Part shown: in pieces, positions 1 to 7,952 of the stretch
How positions within the stretch are numbered: position 1 is the first letter of the stretch
Layout of the letters: the number at the start of each line of letters is the position of its first letter
NCBI GenBank assembly: GCA_043793345.1
Contig: JAYVXF010000333.1
Span: 1 to 28,410 of the forward strand
Source of the DNA: UKL13-2 sp043793345
Lineage (GTDB): Bacteria; Pseudomonadota; Gammaproteobacteria; Burkholderiales; Usitatibacteraceae
Direction: 5' to 3'
Length of the DNA stretch: 28,410 nt
Position numbers and translations under genes: made by a program
The notes under the pieces: generated by a model
Database searches by the model: none
Seen by the model: the letters and a program-made list of their open reading frames with translations, nothing else
What the model was told of the DNA's origin: nothing

Positions 1-22
1 TGGAAAGTAACCAGGAGACAAC

Positions 23-724
23 ATGATTGACCTTTATTATTGGCCGACGCCGAACGGCCACAAGATCACGATGTTTCTCGAAGAGGCGAAACTGCCCTAC
101 GTGCTCAAGGGCGTGAACATCGGCACCGGTGAGCAATTCCATCCTGATTTTCTGAAAATTTCGCCGAACAACCGCATGCCCGCGATCATCGATCATGCGC
201 CGACAGACGGGAAAAAACCCATCAGCGTATTCGAGTCGGGCGCGATTTTGCTTTATCTGGCCGGCAAGACCGGAAAATTCATCGCCAAAGATTTGCGTGG
301 GCAAGTTGAAACACTCGAATGGCTGATGTGGCAGATGGGCGGTCTCGGGCCGATGGCAGGACAGAATCATCACTTCAGCAATTACGCGCCGGAAAAAATT
401 CCCTACGCGATCAATCGCTACGTGAACGAAACGTCGCGCCTGTACGGTGTGCTCAACAAGCGCCTGAAGGATCGTGCCTTCATCACGGGCAAGCAATACA
501 CGATTGCCGACATGGCATCGTACCCGTGGATCATTCCGCAAAATCAGGGACAGGACATGAACGATTTCCCGCATCTGGCACGTTGGCATGCGGCGATCAA
601 GGCGCGGCCTGCGACCACGCGTGCGTACGCGCGTGGCAAAGAAGTGCGCGCGGAAAACGCGCCGACGATGTCGGACGCGCAGAAGAAAATTTTATTTGGT
701 CAGGATAAAAACACCGTCAAGTGA
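23..724 (+). CDS. yfcG: Glutathione S-transferase family protein, YfcG/Ure2p-like
   Basis: This 233-residue protein is a cytosolic glutathione transferase of the nu/YfcG class, which in E. coli shows disulfide reductase activity using glutathione. The N-terminal thioredoxin-like half carries the class motif TPNGHK (Thr9, Asn11), followed by the conserved SPNNRMPAI cis-proline segment near residue 48 and FESGAILLYLA near residue 70. The helical C-terminal half has the GGLGPMAGQNHHF stretch near residue 112, also typical of YfcG. Length and order match the E. coli protein closely as I recall it. The start is set by an AGGAG at 13-17, five bases before the ATG. The stop overlaps the GTG start of the next gene by three bases (GTGA), so the two are probably translated together. 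The exact physiological substrate cannot be told. Confidence 0.93.
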   Translation: MIDLYYWPTPNGHKITMFLEEAKLPYVLKGVNIGTGEQFHPDFLKISPNNRMPAIIDHAPTDGKKPISVFESGAILLYLAGKTGKFIAKDLRGQVETLEWLMWQMGGLGPMAGQNHHFSNYAPEKIPYAINRYVNETSRLYGVLNKRLKDRAFITGKQYTIADMASYPWIIPQNQGQDMNDFPHLARWHAAIKARPATTRAYARGKEVRAENAPTMSDAQKKILFGQDKNTVK

Positions 725-1821
725 GCACCCAGCCGGTAACGCTTGCCGTACTTCGTCGTTACGCGGTAACGCGTTCGCTGTTCGCGCCCTGTGCGCTTGA
801 ACACGCGATCAAAAAATTAGGCTATTTGCAAGCCGACCCGATTCGCGCGCCCGCCCGCGCGCAAGACTTGATCCTGCGCCATCGCGTGATTGATTATCGG
901 GTGGAGGATTTGGAAAAAAACTACGCCGCGTTGCCGCTGATCGAAGACTCGATTTACAACTACGGCTTTTTTCATCGCGACGAACTGGCGTTGCTGCACC
1001 CGCGCAAGATGTCAGCGCGCTGGCAAAAATTCATGGCGGAACACGCACCGCAGCGTCGGCAAGTGCTGCGTTACCTAAAGGAAAACAGCCTGGCGCATCC
1101 GCGTGAAATTGAAAAATCGCTAAGCATTGGCAGGCACATCAACGGCTGGGGAGGGAGTTCATCGGTGACCACGATGCTGCTGGAAGGCCTGCATCGCGAA
1201 GGCAAAGTCCACGTCTGCCGCCGCGACGCCGGCATCCGTGTCTATGCGCCTGCCGGGAAGATTGAACGCACGTTGACACCCGGCACACGCGCCGATGGTT
1301 TGATTCGACTTATCATCAATCTCTACGCGCCGCTGCCGCTGCGCACGCTGATGCAGTTTGCACGCGTGATGGGTGCATCGCGACCCGGCGTCGACTACGT
1401 CGCGCGCGTAAAGCGGATGATCAAAAGCGGCGAGCAGCGCAGCGAAACGATTGATCACGTTACCTATGTGTGGCCTCAAGCGGAATCACTGCCCGAAGTT
1501 GTTGAGGACACAGTGCGCCTGTTGGCACCGTTCGACCCGGTCGTGTGGGATCGCACCCGCTTCGAACATTTCTGGGCTTGGCCGTATCGCTTTGAGGCGT
1601 ATACGCCACTGGCGAAACGGATTCGTGGCTACTACGCGTTGCCGCTGTTGTGGCGGGACAGCGTCATCGGCTGGGGCAATGTCGCCGTCGATCATGACGA
1701 CACGCTCAAGGTACAAATCGGCTATGCGGCAAAGAAACCTGCGCGCGGTGATGCGGTAATCTTCAAACGCGAATTGGACGCGGAGATCGAGCGGCTGCGG
1801 GGATTTTTGTTAGCGCGGTAG
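721..1821 (+). CDS. Winged-helix DNA glycosylase-like protein, YcaQ/AlkZ family (HTH_42)
   Basis: This 366-residue protein belongs to the HTH_42 family that includes E. coli YcaQ (AlkX), a DNA glycosylase that excises alkylated bases and unhooks interstrand crosslinks, and Streptomyces AlkZ. The key sign is LGYLQADPI with Gln37-Ala38-Asp39, the catalytic Q-x-D motif of the YcaQ-like branch (AlkZ has Q-x-Q). Further family features are IYNYGFFHRDELALL near residue 77, the central winged-helix part, and LLAPFDPVVWDR near residue 268. It starts with GTG, overlapping the stop of the glutathione transferase gene, which implies translational coupling. Pairing a repair glycosylase with a glutathione transferase would fit a role against electrophiles or alkylating agents, but that link is inference. 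Confidence 0.88.
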   Translation: MSTQPVTLAVLRRYAVTRSLFAPCALEHAIKKLGYLQADPIRAPARAQDLILRHRVIDYRVEDLEKNYAALPLIEDSIYNYGFFHRDELALLHPRKMSARWQKFMAEHAPQRRQVLRYLKENSLAHPREIEKSLSIGRHINGWGGSSSVTTMLLEGLHREGKVHVCRRDAGIRVYAPAGKIERTLTPGTRADGLIRLIINLYAPLPLRTLMQFARVMGASRPGVDYVARVKRMIKSGEQRSETIDHVTYVWPQAESLPEVVEDTVRLLAPFDPVVWDRTRFEHFWAWPYRFEAYTPLAKRIRGYYALPLLWRDSVIGWGNVAVDHDDTLKVQIGYAAKKPARGDAVIFKRELDAEIERLRGFLLAR

Positions 1822-1899
1822 TTTGGTGTTGCAGAGTGGGATGGGATGGGAGGCGATGCGATGCGACGCCACGGTCTGTTCGGACGCGCTATTTTTCAC

Positions 1900-1991
1900 C
1901 TGTCATTTCGAACCCGGCTTCATCGGGTGAGAAATCTGCTGTTGAGGATGCAAGGCAAAAGCAGATTCCTACCTACGGTCAAAATGACAAT
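1900..1991. repeat. Imperfect inverted repeat of the TGTCATTTCGA...AAATGACA type
   Basis: The left arm contains TGTCATTTCGA (1901-1911) and AGAAATCTGCT (1930-1940). The right arm mirrors it with AGCAGATTCCT (1960-1970) and AAAATGACA (1981-1989). The arms pair over most of their ends around a poorly paired centre. Intergenic elements that begin TGTCATTTCGA and contain GARATCTGCTT with mirrored ends are familiar from many bacterial phyla as dispersed palindromes without protein coding. There is only one copy in this window. It sits between convergent genes, so it could act as a transcript end or be a non-autonomous mobile repeat. Confidence 0.6.
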
Positions 1992-2037
1992 TTGTTCTAA
2001 CCCGGATTGGCGCGGAGTATTGCTGGTTAAAATATAC

Positions 2038-2105
2038 AAACTCTAGCGCTGGCGCGGCGTTCAGGGCATAAATAGCCCGCAAGGCGCATCGAATGGCGTT
2101 CTACG
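2038..2105 (-). repeat. Dispersed hairpin repeat, copy A
   Basis: Read on the minus strand this copy begins CGTAGAACGCCATT and ends GCCGCGCCAGCGCTAGAGTTT (last base 2038). By hand alignment without gaps, its last 51 bases match copy B (15166-15216) at 38 positions, and the upstream 17 bases match copies B and D strongly. The middle can fold, with a GCGGGC / GCCC stem around a TATTTAT loop. It lies in a gap between convergent genes. Confidence 0.75.
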
Positions 2106-2131
2106 TGCCACTACATACCCACGCGGCCCGC

Positions 2132-2506
2132 TTATTTCTTCGCAGCTTCCTCGTCTTTTTTCTTGTTCAATTCGGCAATGTATTCGTTGTACTCGATGAT
2201 CGCGCTATTGCCGATTTCCGTGTGCAGTTTCGCCAGGTCGCTTTGCGTTTTCGCCAAGTCGCCCTGCGCTTTGGCAAACGCCTGCATGCAATCGCGGTAG
2301 GTGTTGAGATCGTCGCCGAAAGCTTTAATTCTACTGTCGGGGGCGCGGCGACCGGGCTGCTCGGGCTTCACGCAATTGTGTGTGGGTCGCGCAGCTGCGG
2401 TCGCGGCGAGCGGTGGTTGGGCGGCGGGCACTTGCGCGAATGCGGCGACCGCAATGGTGGCTGCGCAAAGCGGGGCTAAAATAAAAATGCTGCTGCGATT
2501 GAACAT
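2132..2506 (-). CDS. Small secreted protein of unknown function, paralogue of its neighbour
   Basis: I do not recognise a named family. The 124-residue product starts at the ATG ending at 2506, preceded by GGAG (2515-2518) eight bases upstream; an upstream in-frame ATG has no such site. Residues 1-24 form a clear Sec signal peptide with a hydrophobic core and an AFA cleavage site. The mature part has an Ala/Pro-rich linker, then NCVKPEQPG, a helical stretch with YRDCMQAFAKAQ, and a Lys/Glu-rich coiled-coil-like tail ending NKKKDEEAAKK. Two cysteines (in NCVKP and RDCMQ) are in positions also held by the adjacent protein at 2564-3025, so the two look like a tandem duplication and may each form a disulfide in the periplasm. 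Confidence 0.75.
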   Translation of the reverse strand: MFNRSSIFILAPLCAATIAVAAFAQVPAAQPPLAATAAARPTHNCVKPEQPGRRAPDSRIKAFGDDLNTYRDCMQAFAKAQGDLAKTQSDLAKLHTEIGNSAIIEYNEYIAELNKKKDEEAAKK

Positions 2507-2563
2507 GATGAACACTCCGGAATATTCGGCGGGTTGCGGCAAATTATTTTTCGATAGCTTGGA

Positions 2564-3025
2564 TCAATAGCCGCGTTGTGGCTGAGGCGTCGGCGGACGT
2601 TCGACCGGATTGGTTTTGTTCGGCGCGGCCGGCTCTTTGGGCGTGACGATTTTGACGGCTTGCTCCGAGAACCCGTTGTATTCTTTGACGGCCTCGTTGG
2701 CTGCCGCTACCGCCGCCGACGCGGCTTGAGACGCTTCCAGCGCGGATAGCCGCAATGCTTCGGCTTCCTGTTGTTTTGCGGCGGCAATTGCCTTCTGGCT
2801 GTCCGAAAATGCCTGCACGCAATTCCTGAATGTCTCCAGCGTGCGCACGAATGCGTTCGCCTCTGCGGTGGCGATTTTCTTCGATGCGTCCGGCATCGCG
2901 GGCTTTGTGCAGCTGTGTTTGGCGAGTGGCGCGACGGTCGCTGCGGTGGCGGGCGCAGGGGTCGTTTGTGCAAAGACGGCTGTGGAAAATGCCGCGACCG
3001 CAATACTGATCGAATAAATCTTCAT
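2564..3025 (-). CDS. Small secreted protein of unknown function, paralogue of the next gene
   Basis: This 153-residue protein starts at the ATG ending at 3025, behind an AGGTG site; a longer in-frame ORF would overlap dxs and lacks a start signal. Residues 1-19 form a signal peptide ending VFA. The mature chain contains SCTKPAMPD, then LETFRNCVQAFSDSQ, matching NCVKPEQPG and LNTYRDCMQAFAKAQ in the downstream protein, so the pair are paralogues. A long Ala/Glu-rich helix likely to form a coiled coil follows. The C-terminus is Pro-rich (ERPPTPQPQRGY), unlike the Lys-rich end of its twin. It lies 50 bases downstream of dxs on the same strand and could be read through from that operon. Function is unknown. 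Confidence 0.75.
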   Translation of the reverse strand: MKIYSISIAVAAFSTAVFAQTTPAPATAATVAPLAKHSCTKPAMPDASKKIATAEANAFVRTLETFRNCVQAFSDSQKAIAAAKQQEAEALRLSALEASQAASAAVAAANEAVKEYNGFSEQAVKIVTPKEPAAPNKTNPVERPPTPQPQRGY

Positions 3026-3075
3026 CGTATTCACCTGATAAAAGTTAAATAGTTTCGCTAACGCCAAACGACAAT

Positions 3076-4986
3076 TTAGCTTACCGCTTTTTGCGTCGCG
3101 ACCGCCGCGCCTGAGCGCGCGAGCCACGCACGGATCGACTCGATGATGCCGTCACGATTCAGACCGCAATCGGCGAGCAAAGTTGCCGGATCACCGTGCT
3201 CGACAAACGCGTCCGGCAGGCCGAGTTGCAGAATGGGAATATGCAAATCCTGCGCCGCGAGAGATTCGGCGACAGCACTTCCCGCGCCGCCCATCACCAC
3301 GTTTTCTTCCACCGTCACAAGATAGTCGTGGGTGGTGGCGAGCTTGAAAATAAGTTCGCGGTCAATCGGTTTCACGAAGCGCATATTGGCCACGCTTGCG
3401 TTGAGTTCTTCGCCTGCCTCCATCGCAGGCTTGACCATCGCACCGAACGCCAGAATCGCCACGCGGCGCGCATCGAAACCTTTGAGCTCACGCGTGACGA
3501 CACCTTTGCCGATGGCTAACGCCGTCATCGCTTTCTCAATCGCCACACCCGGACCCGCGCCGCGCGGATAGCGGACAGCAGAGGGCGAGTCGAGCGTGAT
3601 GCCGGTGTAGAGCATTTGACGGCATTCGTTTTCGTCGGCTGGCGCCATCACGGTGATATTCGGAATGCAGCGCAGATAAGAAAAATCAAACGCGCCGTGA
3701 TGCGTAGGACCATCGGCACCGACCAGACCGCCACGATCCAGCGCAAACATGACCGGCAGATTTTGTATCGCCACGTCGTGAATGAGTTGGTCGTAGCCAC
3801 GTTGGAGGAACGTGGAATAAATCGCCAGCACCGGCTTCATGCCGTCGGCGGCCAGACCGGCGGCGAAGGTGACTGCGTGCTGCTCGGCGATGGCGACATC
3901 GAAATAACGGTTGGGAAATTCCTGCGAAAACTTGACCATGCCCGAGCCTTCGCGCATCGCCGGCGTGATGCCGATCACGCGCTTGTCGGTGCGCGCCATG
4001 TCACACAGCCATTCGCCGAATATTTGTGTGTAGGTAGGTTTCGGTTTGGCATCCGCTGCGGATGCCGCTTTGACGATGCCGATTTTTGGGTCGAACTTCG
4101 GCGGCCCGTGATAATTTATCGGATCTTCCTCGGCGAGCTTATAGCCCTGGCCTTTTTTGGTGACCACATGCAAAAATTGCGGGCCTTCCAGCTTCTGAAC
4201 ATTTCTTAAGGTATCGACCAGTACATCGACGTTATGTCCATCGATGGGGCCGGTGTAGTTAAAGCCGAATTCCTCGAACATGGTCGATGGCGTGATCATG
4301 CCCTTGGCGTGCTCTTCGACGCGCTTGGCAATTTCCATGAAGGTCGGCGTGGCGGAAAGAATTTTCTCCGCCGTCTTTTTGGTATTGGCGTAGAAACGTC
4401 CCGACATCAGTTTGGATAAATAATTATTCAGCGCGCCGATGCTTTCCGAAATCGACATGTCGTTGTCATTCAACACCACGATCACATTTTCACGGCCGAT
4501 GTTGTTCATCGCCTCAAACGCCATGCCGGCCGTGATCGCGCCATCGCCAATGATGGCCACCGATTTGCGTTTGGAGCCGCTCAGGCGCGCAGCCACTGCC
4601 ATGCCGAGCGCGGCGGAAATTGACGTTGAAGAATGCGCGGTGCCGAAGGTGTCGTAAATACTTTCCTCGCGACGCGGGAAGCCGGCAATACCGCCTTTTT
4701 GGCGCAGCTTCGGCATACCTGCTTTGCGACCGGTAAGGATTTTATGGCCATAGGTTTGATGGCCGACATCCCACACCAGACGATCTTCCGGCGTGTTGAA
4801 TACATAGTGCAGCGCAATGGTCAGCTCGACCGTACCGAGGTTTGATGAAAAATGTCCGCCAGTGGACGACACCGATTCGACGATGAATTCGCGCAGCTCT
4901 TTGGCCAGTGGCAGCAGTTCGCGCCGATCCAATTTGCGCAGCTCGGCCGGGTCGTTGATGGTGTCCAGCAGTGGGTATTTTTTCAT
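3076..4986 (-). CDS. dxs: 1-deoxy-D-xylulose-5-phosphate synthase
   Basis: Dxs condenses pyruvate with glyceraldehyde 3-phosphate, using thiamine diphosphate, in the first step of the MEP isoprenoid pathway; its product also feeds thiamine and pyridoxal synthesis. The 636-residue length fits the family (about 620). Visible marks are STGGHFSSNLG near residue 41, WDVGHQTYGHKILTGR near residue 72, the thiamine diphosphate/Mg motif GDGAITAG at 148-155 with Asn161-162, the transketolase central domain with AEQHAVTFAAGLAADG, and DRGGLVGADGPTHHG. The ATG is 18 bases past the ispA stop, in the order xseB-ispA-dxs common in proteobacteria. The ribosome binding site is weak, which fits coupling to ispA. 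Confidence 0.98.
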   Translation of the reverse strand: MKKYPLLDTINDPAELRKLDRRELLPLAKELREFIVESVSSTGGHFSSNLGTVELTIALHYVFNTPEDRLVWDVGHQTYGHKILTGRKAGMPKLRQKGGIAGFPRREESIYDTFGTAHSSTSISAALGMAVAARLSGSKRKSVAIIGDGAITAGMAFEAMNNIGRENVIVVLNDNDMSISESIGALNNYLSKLMSGRFYANTKKTAEKILSATPTFMEIAKRVEEHAKGMITPSTMFEEFGFNYTGPIDGHNVDVLVDTLRNVQKLEGPQFLHVVTKKGQGYKLAEEDPINYHGPPKFDPKIGIVKAASAADAKPKPTYTQIFGEWLCDMARTDKRVIGITPAMREGSGMVKFSQEFPNRYFDVAIAEQHAVTFAAGLAADGMKPVLAIYSTFLQRGYDQLIHDVAIQNLPVMFALDRGGLVGADGPTHHGAFDFSYLRCIPNITVMAPADENECRQMLYTGITLDSPSAVRYPRGAGPGVAIEKAMTALAIGKGVVTRELKGFDARRVAILAFGAMVKPAMEAGEELNASVANMRFVKPIDRELIFKLATTHDYLVTVEENVVMGGAGSAVAESLAAQDLHIPILQLGLPDAFVEHGDPATLLADCGLNRDGIIESIRAWLARSGAAVATQKAVS

Positions 4987-5004
4987 GAACTTGCTTGCAA
5001 CGCC

Positions 5005-5895
5005 TTAATGTTGTCGCCTTACAATGAACTCCGCCAATTGCCGCAGCCGCTCTGCGCGCTCGCCGAAACGGCTAACCGCATCCAGCGCTTCTGCCAATAA
5101 TTCAGTGGCAAATTGTTTCGCTGGCATCAAGCCCATCAAGCCCACGTAGGTCGGCTTGTTTGCATCCTGATCTTTGCCTGCAGTTTTACCGAGTTTCTCG
5201 GTATTAGACTCGCAATCGAGTATGTCGTCCACTACCTGAAACGCCAATCCCACCCGCTTGCCATAACGATCCAGATGCTCCATCTCGACATCATTCAAGG
5301 GATTGCCGCAATACGCGCCGAGCAATACGGACGCACGAATGAGCGCGCCGGTTTTGAGAATGTGCATGAATTCCAGCTCGGGCAGCGTGATTTGCTTACC
5401 CACATTGGCCAGATCAATCGCCTGCCCGCCCGCCATGCCGTGCGATCCGCAGGCACGGGCAAATAATTGCTGCATCTTGATTTGGGTCTCACTCGAATCT
5501 GCGAGGCGATGCGTTGACATCAATTCAAACGCGAGCGCCTGAAGGGCGTCGCCAGCCAGCAGCGCGGTGGCTTCATCAAACTCGACGTGGCAGGTCGGCT
5601 TGCCGCGACGCAGGACATCATCGTCCATGCACGGTAAATCGTCATGCGCGAGCGAGTAGGCGTGGATGATTTCGACTGCTGCGGCGACAATTTTTACCCG
5701 TTCAGGATCGGCCGACGAGATCAATCCGGCAGCAAATGCCAGCATCGGCCGTACCCGCTTGCCGCCACCCAGGGTCGTATAGCGCATCGCGTCGTGCAGG
5801 CGCGTGGGCACAGTGTTTTTGGGCGGCAACAGCGTCTCGAGCGTGCGCTCCATGTCGAGCGCGACATCGCGCGCCCAATCCTGAAAATCGCCCAT
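5005..5895 (-). CDS. ispA: Farnesyl diphosphate synthase (polyprenyl synthetase)
   Basis: IspA condenses dimethylallyl and isopentenyl diphosphate to geranyl and then farnesyl diphosphate, the precursor for ubiquinone side chains and undecaprenyl carriers. The first Asp-rich motif, DDLPCMDDD, lies at residues 85-93, and the second, DDILD, at 223-227. GGGKRVRP (43-50) and the FQ before the second motif are also family hallmarks. I chose the ATG ending at 5895, giving 296 residues like E. coli IspA (299), because it begins four bases after the xseB stop. The longer frame would overlap xseB by 35 bases and adds residues unlike the family. Chain length (C15) is inferred from family and context. 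Confidence 0.95.
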   Translation of the reverse strand: MGDFQDWARDVALDMERTLETLLPPKNTVPTRLHDAMRYTTLGGGKRVRPMLAFAAGLISSADPERVKIVAAAVEIIHAYSLAHDDLPCMDDDVLRRGKPTCHVEFDEATALLAGDALQALAFELMSTHRLADSSETQIKMQQLFARACGSHGMAGGQAIDLANVGKQITLPELEFMHILKTGALIRASVLLGAYCGNPLNDVEMEHLDRYGKRVGLAFQVVDDILDCESNTEKLGKTAGKDQDANKPTYVGLMGLMPAKQFATELLAEALDAVSRFGERAERLRQLAEFIVRRQH

Positions 5896-5899
5896 GGCG

Positions 5900-6142
5900 T
5901 CAAGCCTGGAAATTTTTAAGCTCGCCGCCATCAAGTACTTTTATTTTTTGCTCGGCGTCCTTCAACACCGCTTCGCAAAACTTGAGTAATTCGGTACCGC
6001 GCTGGTAAGCGGTGAGCGATTCTTCCAGCGGCAGTTGACCACTTTCCATTTTTTCAACGAGCAGATCCAGCTCGGCCAGAGCAGCTTCGAAATTCTTCGG
6101 CGTAGGTGCCGTAGGTGGTGAAGGCGGTGTTGTTTTGGGCAT
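5900..6142 (-). CDS. xseB: Exodeoxyribonuclease VII small subunit
   Basis: This 80-residue protein is the small subunit of exonuclease VII, which degrades single-stranded DNA to oligonucleotides together with XseA. The conserved core FEAALAELDLLVEKMESG and LPLEESLTAYQRG is fully present (residues 18-49), followed by the helical ending LLKFCEAVLKDAEQKI. The N-terminus is a Pro/Thr-rich extension of about 15 residues. It is the first gene of the xseB-ispA-dxs cluster, and xseA is not in this window. A possible promoter lies 26 bases upstream. The ribosome binding site is not strong. Confidence 0.95.
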   Translation of the reverse strand: MPKTTPPSPPTAPTPKNFEAALAELDLLVEKMESGQLPLEESLTAYQRGTELLKFCEAVLKDAEQKIKVLDGGELKNFQA

Positions 6143-6167
6143 GATTGCAGGCGAGGGTCAATCTGAA

Positions 6168-6197
6168 ATCATAGCAGAACGAGCCCAATGCAGGCTC
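6168..6197 (-). promoter_or_regulatory. Possible extended -10 promoter of xseB-ispA-dxs with a small inverted repeat
   Basis: On the minus strand TGCTATGAT (6168-6176) is a good extended -10 element, 26 bases upstream of the xseB ATG. Where a -35 would lie there is no good match, but GAGCC and GGCTC (6181-6185 and 6193-6197) form a 5-bp inverted repeat that could bind a regulator. This is a pattern call only. Confidence 0.3.
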
Positions 6198-6427
6198 ACA
6201 TCCGCCACCGCCGTGAAGACCATCCATTAGCCGCAAAATCCGCAATAAACCTTGCCCTTTCGAGCCCTTTGGGGCACACTCCGCATTCCTTTTCGTGGGT
6301 TCCCTCTTGGGAATTCGTTTTACGGGACGGAGTCTGTAGAGTTAAAAGCTAACAAACTCGATCGCCCAGGTGTTTTTACTTTGGTTTATCCGCAATTTTT
6401 TGACCGGATACATTGGAGGTAAGGACT

Positions 6428-7540
6428 ATGTCCGAACTATTCGGTGCGCGCGAGCTTGCTCCCGTCACGACGCAACTTCCTGTCAGCTGGTATTTTGAAC
6501 GCGCCATTTATGAGCGCGAGATGGACGTTTTTTTCAAAAATGGCCCGGGCTATGTCGGCCATGAATTAATGGTGCCGCGGAACCGCGATTTCCGTGCGCT
6601 GGAAATGACCAATGGCGCATGGGCACTCATCAACAATGGCCGCGACATCAATCTGGTTTCCAACATTTGTCGTCATCGTCAGGCGGTCATGCTCAAAGGT
6701 GCGGGGCAACTGCCCACCGGCAATATCGTTTGTCCGCTGCATCGCTGGACGTACGATGGCGCGGGCAAGCTGCTCGGCGCGCCGCATTTTCCGCAGCAGC
6801 CGTGTCTGGATCTGCCGAAAAAACATTTGCAGAAATGGAACGGCATGTTGTTTCAGGGGCCGCGCAATATTGCCGCCGATCTCGGTCGCCTCGGCTGCGC
6901 AGGTGATCTCGATTTCGCCGGTCACGTGCTCAATAAAGTTGAAGTCACCGAATACAACTTCAACTGGAAAACATTCATCGAAGTGTATCTCGAGGATTAT
7001 CACGTCGAGCCGTTTCATCCGGGTCTGGGGAAATTTGTCGATTGCGACAAACTCGATTGGGAATTTGGCGATTGGTATAGTGTGCAAACGGTCGGCGTCA
7101 ATAAAGCGCTGGCGCGGCCCGGTACCGAAACGTACAAAAAATGGCACGACATGGTGCTCAAGTTTCGCGGTGGCGTTGCGCCATCCAAAGGCGCGATCTG
7201 GCTAACCTACTACCCGAACATCATGGTCGAGTGGTATCCGCACGTGCTGGTGATTTCGACCATCGTGCCGCGCGGGCCCGATCGTTGCACCAACATCGTC
7301 GAGTTTTATTACCCCGAAGAAATCGCCCTGTTCGAGCCCGAATTCATTGCCGCTGAACAAAAGGCGTACGACGAAACGGCGCTGGAAGATGAGGAAATTT
7401 GTCAGCGCATGAACGACGGGCGCAAATTATTGTGGCAGGAAGGACGCGATGAACAAGGGCCGTACCAATCGCCGATGGAAGATGGCATGGTGCATTTCCA
7501 TGAATTTTTGCGTCGCGGGATGGAGTCGCCGCAATCTTGA
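6428..7540 (+). CDS. Rieske [2Fe-2S] aromatic ring-hydroxylating oxygenase, alpha-subunit type
   Basis: This 370-residue protein is a Rieske non-heme iron oxygenase. The N-terminal Rieske domain has ligands Cys81, His83, Cys102 and His105 (CRHR and CPLH). The catalytic domain has NFNWKTFIEVYLEDYHVEPFH (split as NFNWKTF, then EDYHVEPFH), with His192 and His197 as likely iron ligands and Glu189 in the bridging position. The ATG at 6428 is preceded by GGAGG (6415-6419) at ideal spacing; the TTG six codons upstream is part of that region and is rejected. No beta subunit, ferredoxin or reductase gene is beside it, so its electron donor must be encoded elsewhere. It is transcribed away from xseB-ispA-dxs. 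The substrate is unknown. Confidence 0.93.
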   Translation: MSELFGARELAPVTTQLPVSWYFERAIYEREMDVFFKNGPGYVGHELMVPRNRDFRALEMTNGAWALINNGRDINLVSNICRHRQAVMLKGAGQLPTGNIVCPLHRWTYDGAGKLLGAPHFPQQPCLDLPKKHLQKWNGMLFQGPRNIAADLGRLGCAGDLDFAGHVLNKVEVTEYNFNWKTFIEVYLEDYHVEPFHPGLGKFVDCDKLDWEFGDWYSVQTVGVNKALARPGTETYKKWHDMVLKFRGGVAPSKGAIWLTYYPNIMVEWYPHVLVISTIVPRGPDRCTNIVEFYYPEEIALFEPEFIAAEQKAYDETALEDEEICQRMNDGRKLLWQEGRDEQGPYQSPMEDGMVHFHEFLRRGMESPQS

Positions 7541-7646
7541 CCGTGCGAATGCCCGGTTAAATCGCCAACAATCGGCCAGCGGCTAAAGCCATTGCGCCAT
7601 TGCGACAGTCGATACAACGGCGCAGATCAGGCTGCAAGATTTGGCG

Positions 7647-7952
7647 TCAGGCCTTCTTGGCCCACGCGCTGCACCAGCCTTTTGCCGCCACTTGCTTGCC
7701 GGCAAACAATGGGCAACCACCCGCCGCATCGGTCGGCTTTCCCTGATAAAGCACGCAATTGTCGCACTGCTGCGCCGCCGCATGTTGCGGAAATTTAACT
7801 TTGTCCACCTTGGTTGCGTTGGCTTTGTAGCCCAGCGCTGCGGCCTGTGTTTCTGTCTCGGCGACCATGGGAACGTCGGCGAAAGTGTGGCCGGCCAACA
7901 GGGCACCACTGCCGAGACAAGTTTGGATCATGAACTGGCGACGGTTTGTCAT
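7647..7952 (-). CDS. High-potential iron-sulfur protein (HiPIP), Tat-exported
   Basis: HiPIPs are small periplasmic [4Fe-4S] electron carriers that can feed reaction centres, oxidases or peroxidases. The product is 101 residues. It opens with a Tat signal (NRRQFM, then a hydrophobic LGSGALLAG stretch). The four cluster cysteines are Cys63, Cys66, Cys80 and Cys94, giving the HiPIP spacing C-x2-C-x13-C-x13-C, with GGCPLF and GWCSAW as typical sequences. The start is the ATG ending at 7952, with AAGGAA upstream; the longer frame adds 76 residues before the Tat motif and has no start signal. It stands alone, converging with the Rieske oxygenase gene. Its redox partner is not evident here. Confidence 0.95.
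   Translation of the reverse strand: MTNRRQFMIQTCLGSGALLAGHTFADVPMVAETETQAAALGYKANATKVDKVKFPQHAAAQQCDNCVLYQGKPTDAAGGCPLFAGKQVAAKGWCSAWAKKA

Larger units (their letters stand above)
1822..2131. other. 310-base convergent intergenic gap with two repeats and no gene
   Basis: The gap lies between the YcaQ-like gene (+) and a small secreted protein gene (-). It holds a large imperfect inverted repeat (1900-1991) and one copy of the dispersed 68-bp hairpin repeat (2038-2105), listed separately. The short open frames here contain repeat sequence and have no ribosome binding site or protein-like composition. I see no further RNA gene or clear intrinsic terminator. Confidence 0.7.

Noticed and set aside
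319..708. Long alternative frame inside the glutathione transferase gene.
   Set aside because: It is a shadow of the well-supported gene in another frame and has no family resemblance.
2771..3052. A Cys/Gly-rich plus-strand frame opposite the small secreted protein gene.
   Set aside because: The composition reflects the antisense of an Ala-rich coding frame. The minus frame has a signal peptide and a ribosome binding site.
6143..6427. The divergent gap upstream of the Rieske oxygenase gene, searched for a riboswitch or small RNA.
   Set aside because: Only a small TTCCC/GGGAA palindrome (6299-6312) and scattered short repeats were found; no known riboswitch core was recognised.
7589..7604. 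8-bp tandem repeat CCATTGCG, two copies, in the gap after the Rieske oxygenase gene.
   Set aside because: It is short, non-coding and could occur by chance; there is no sign of a function.
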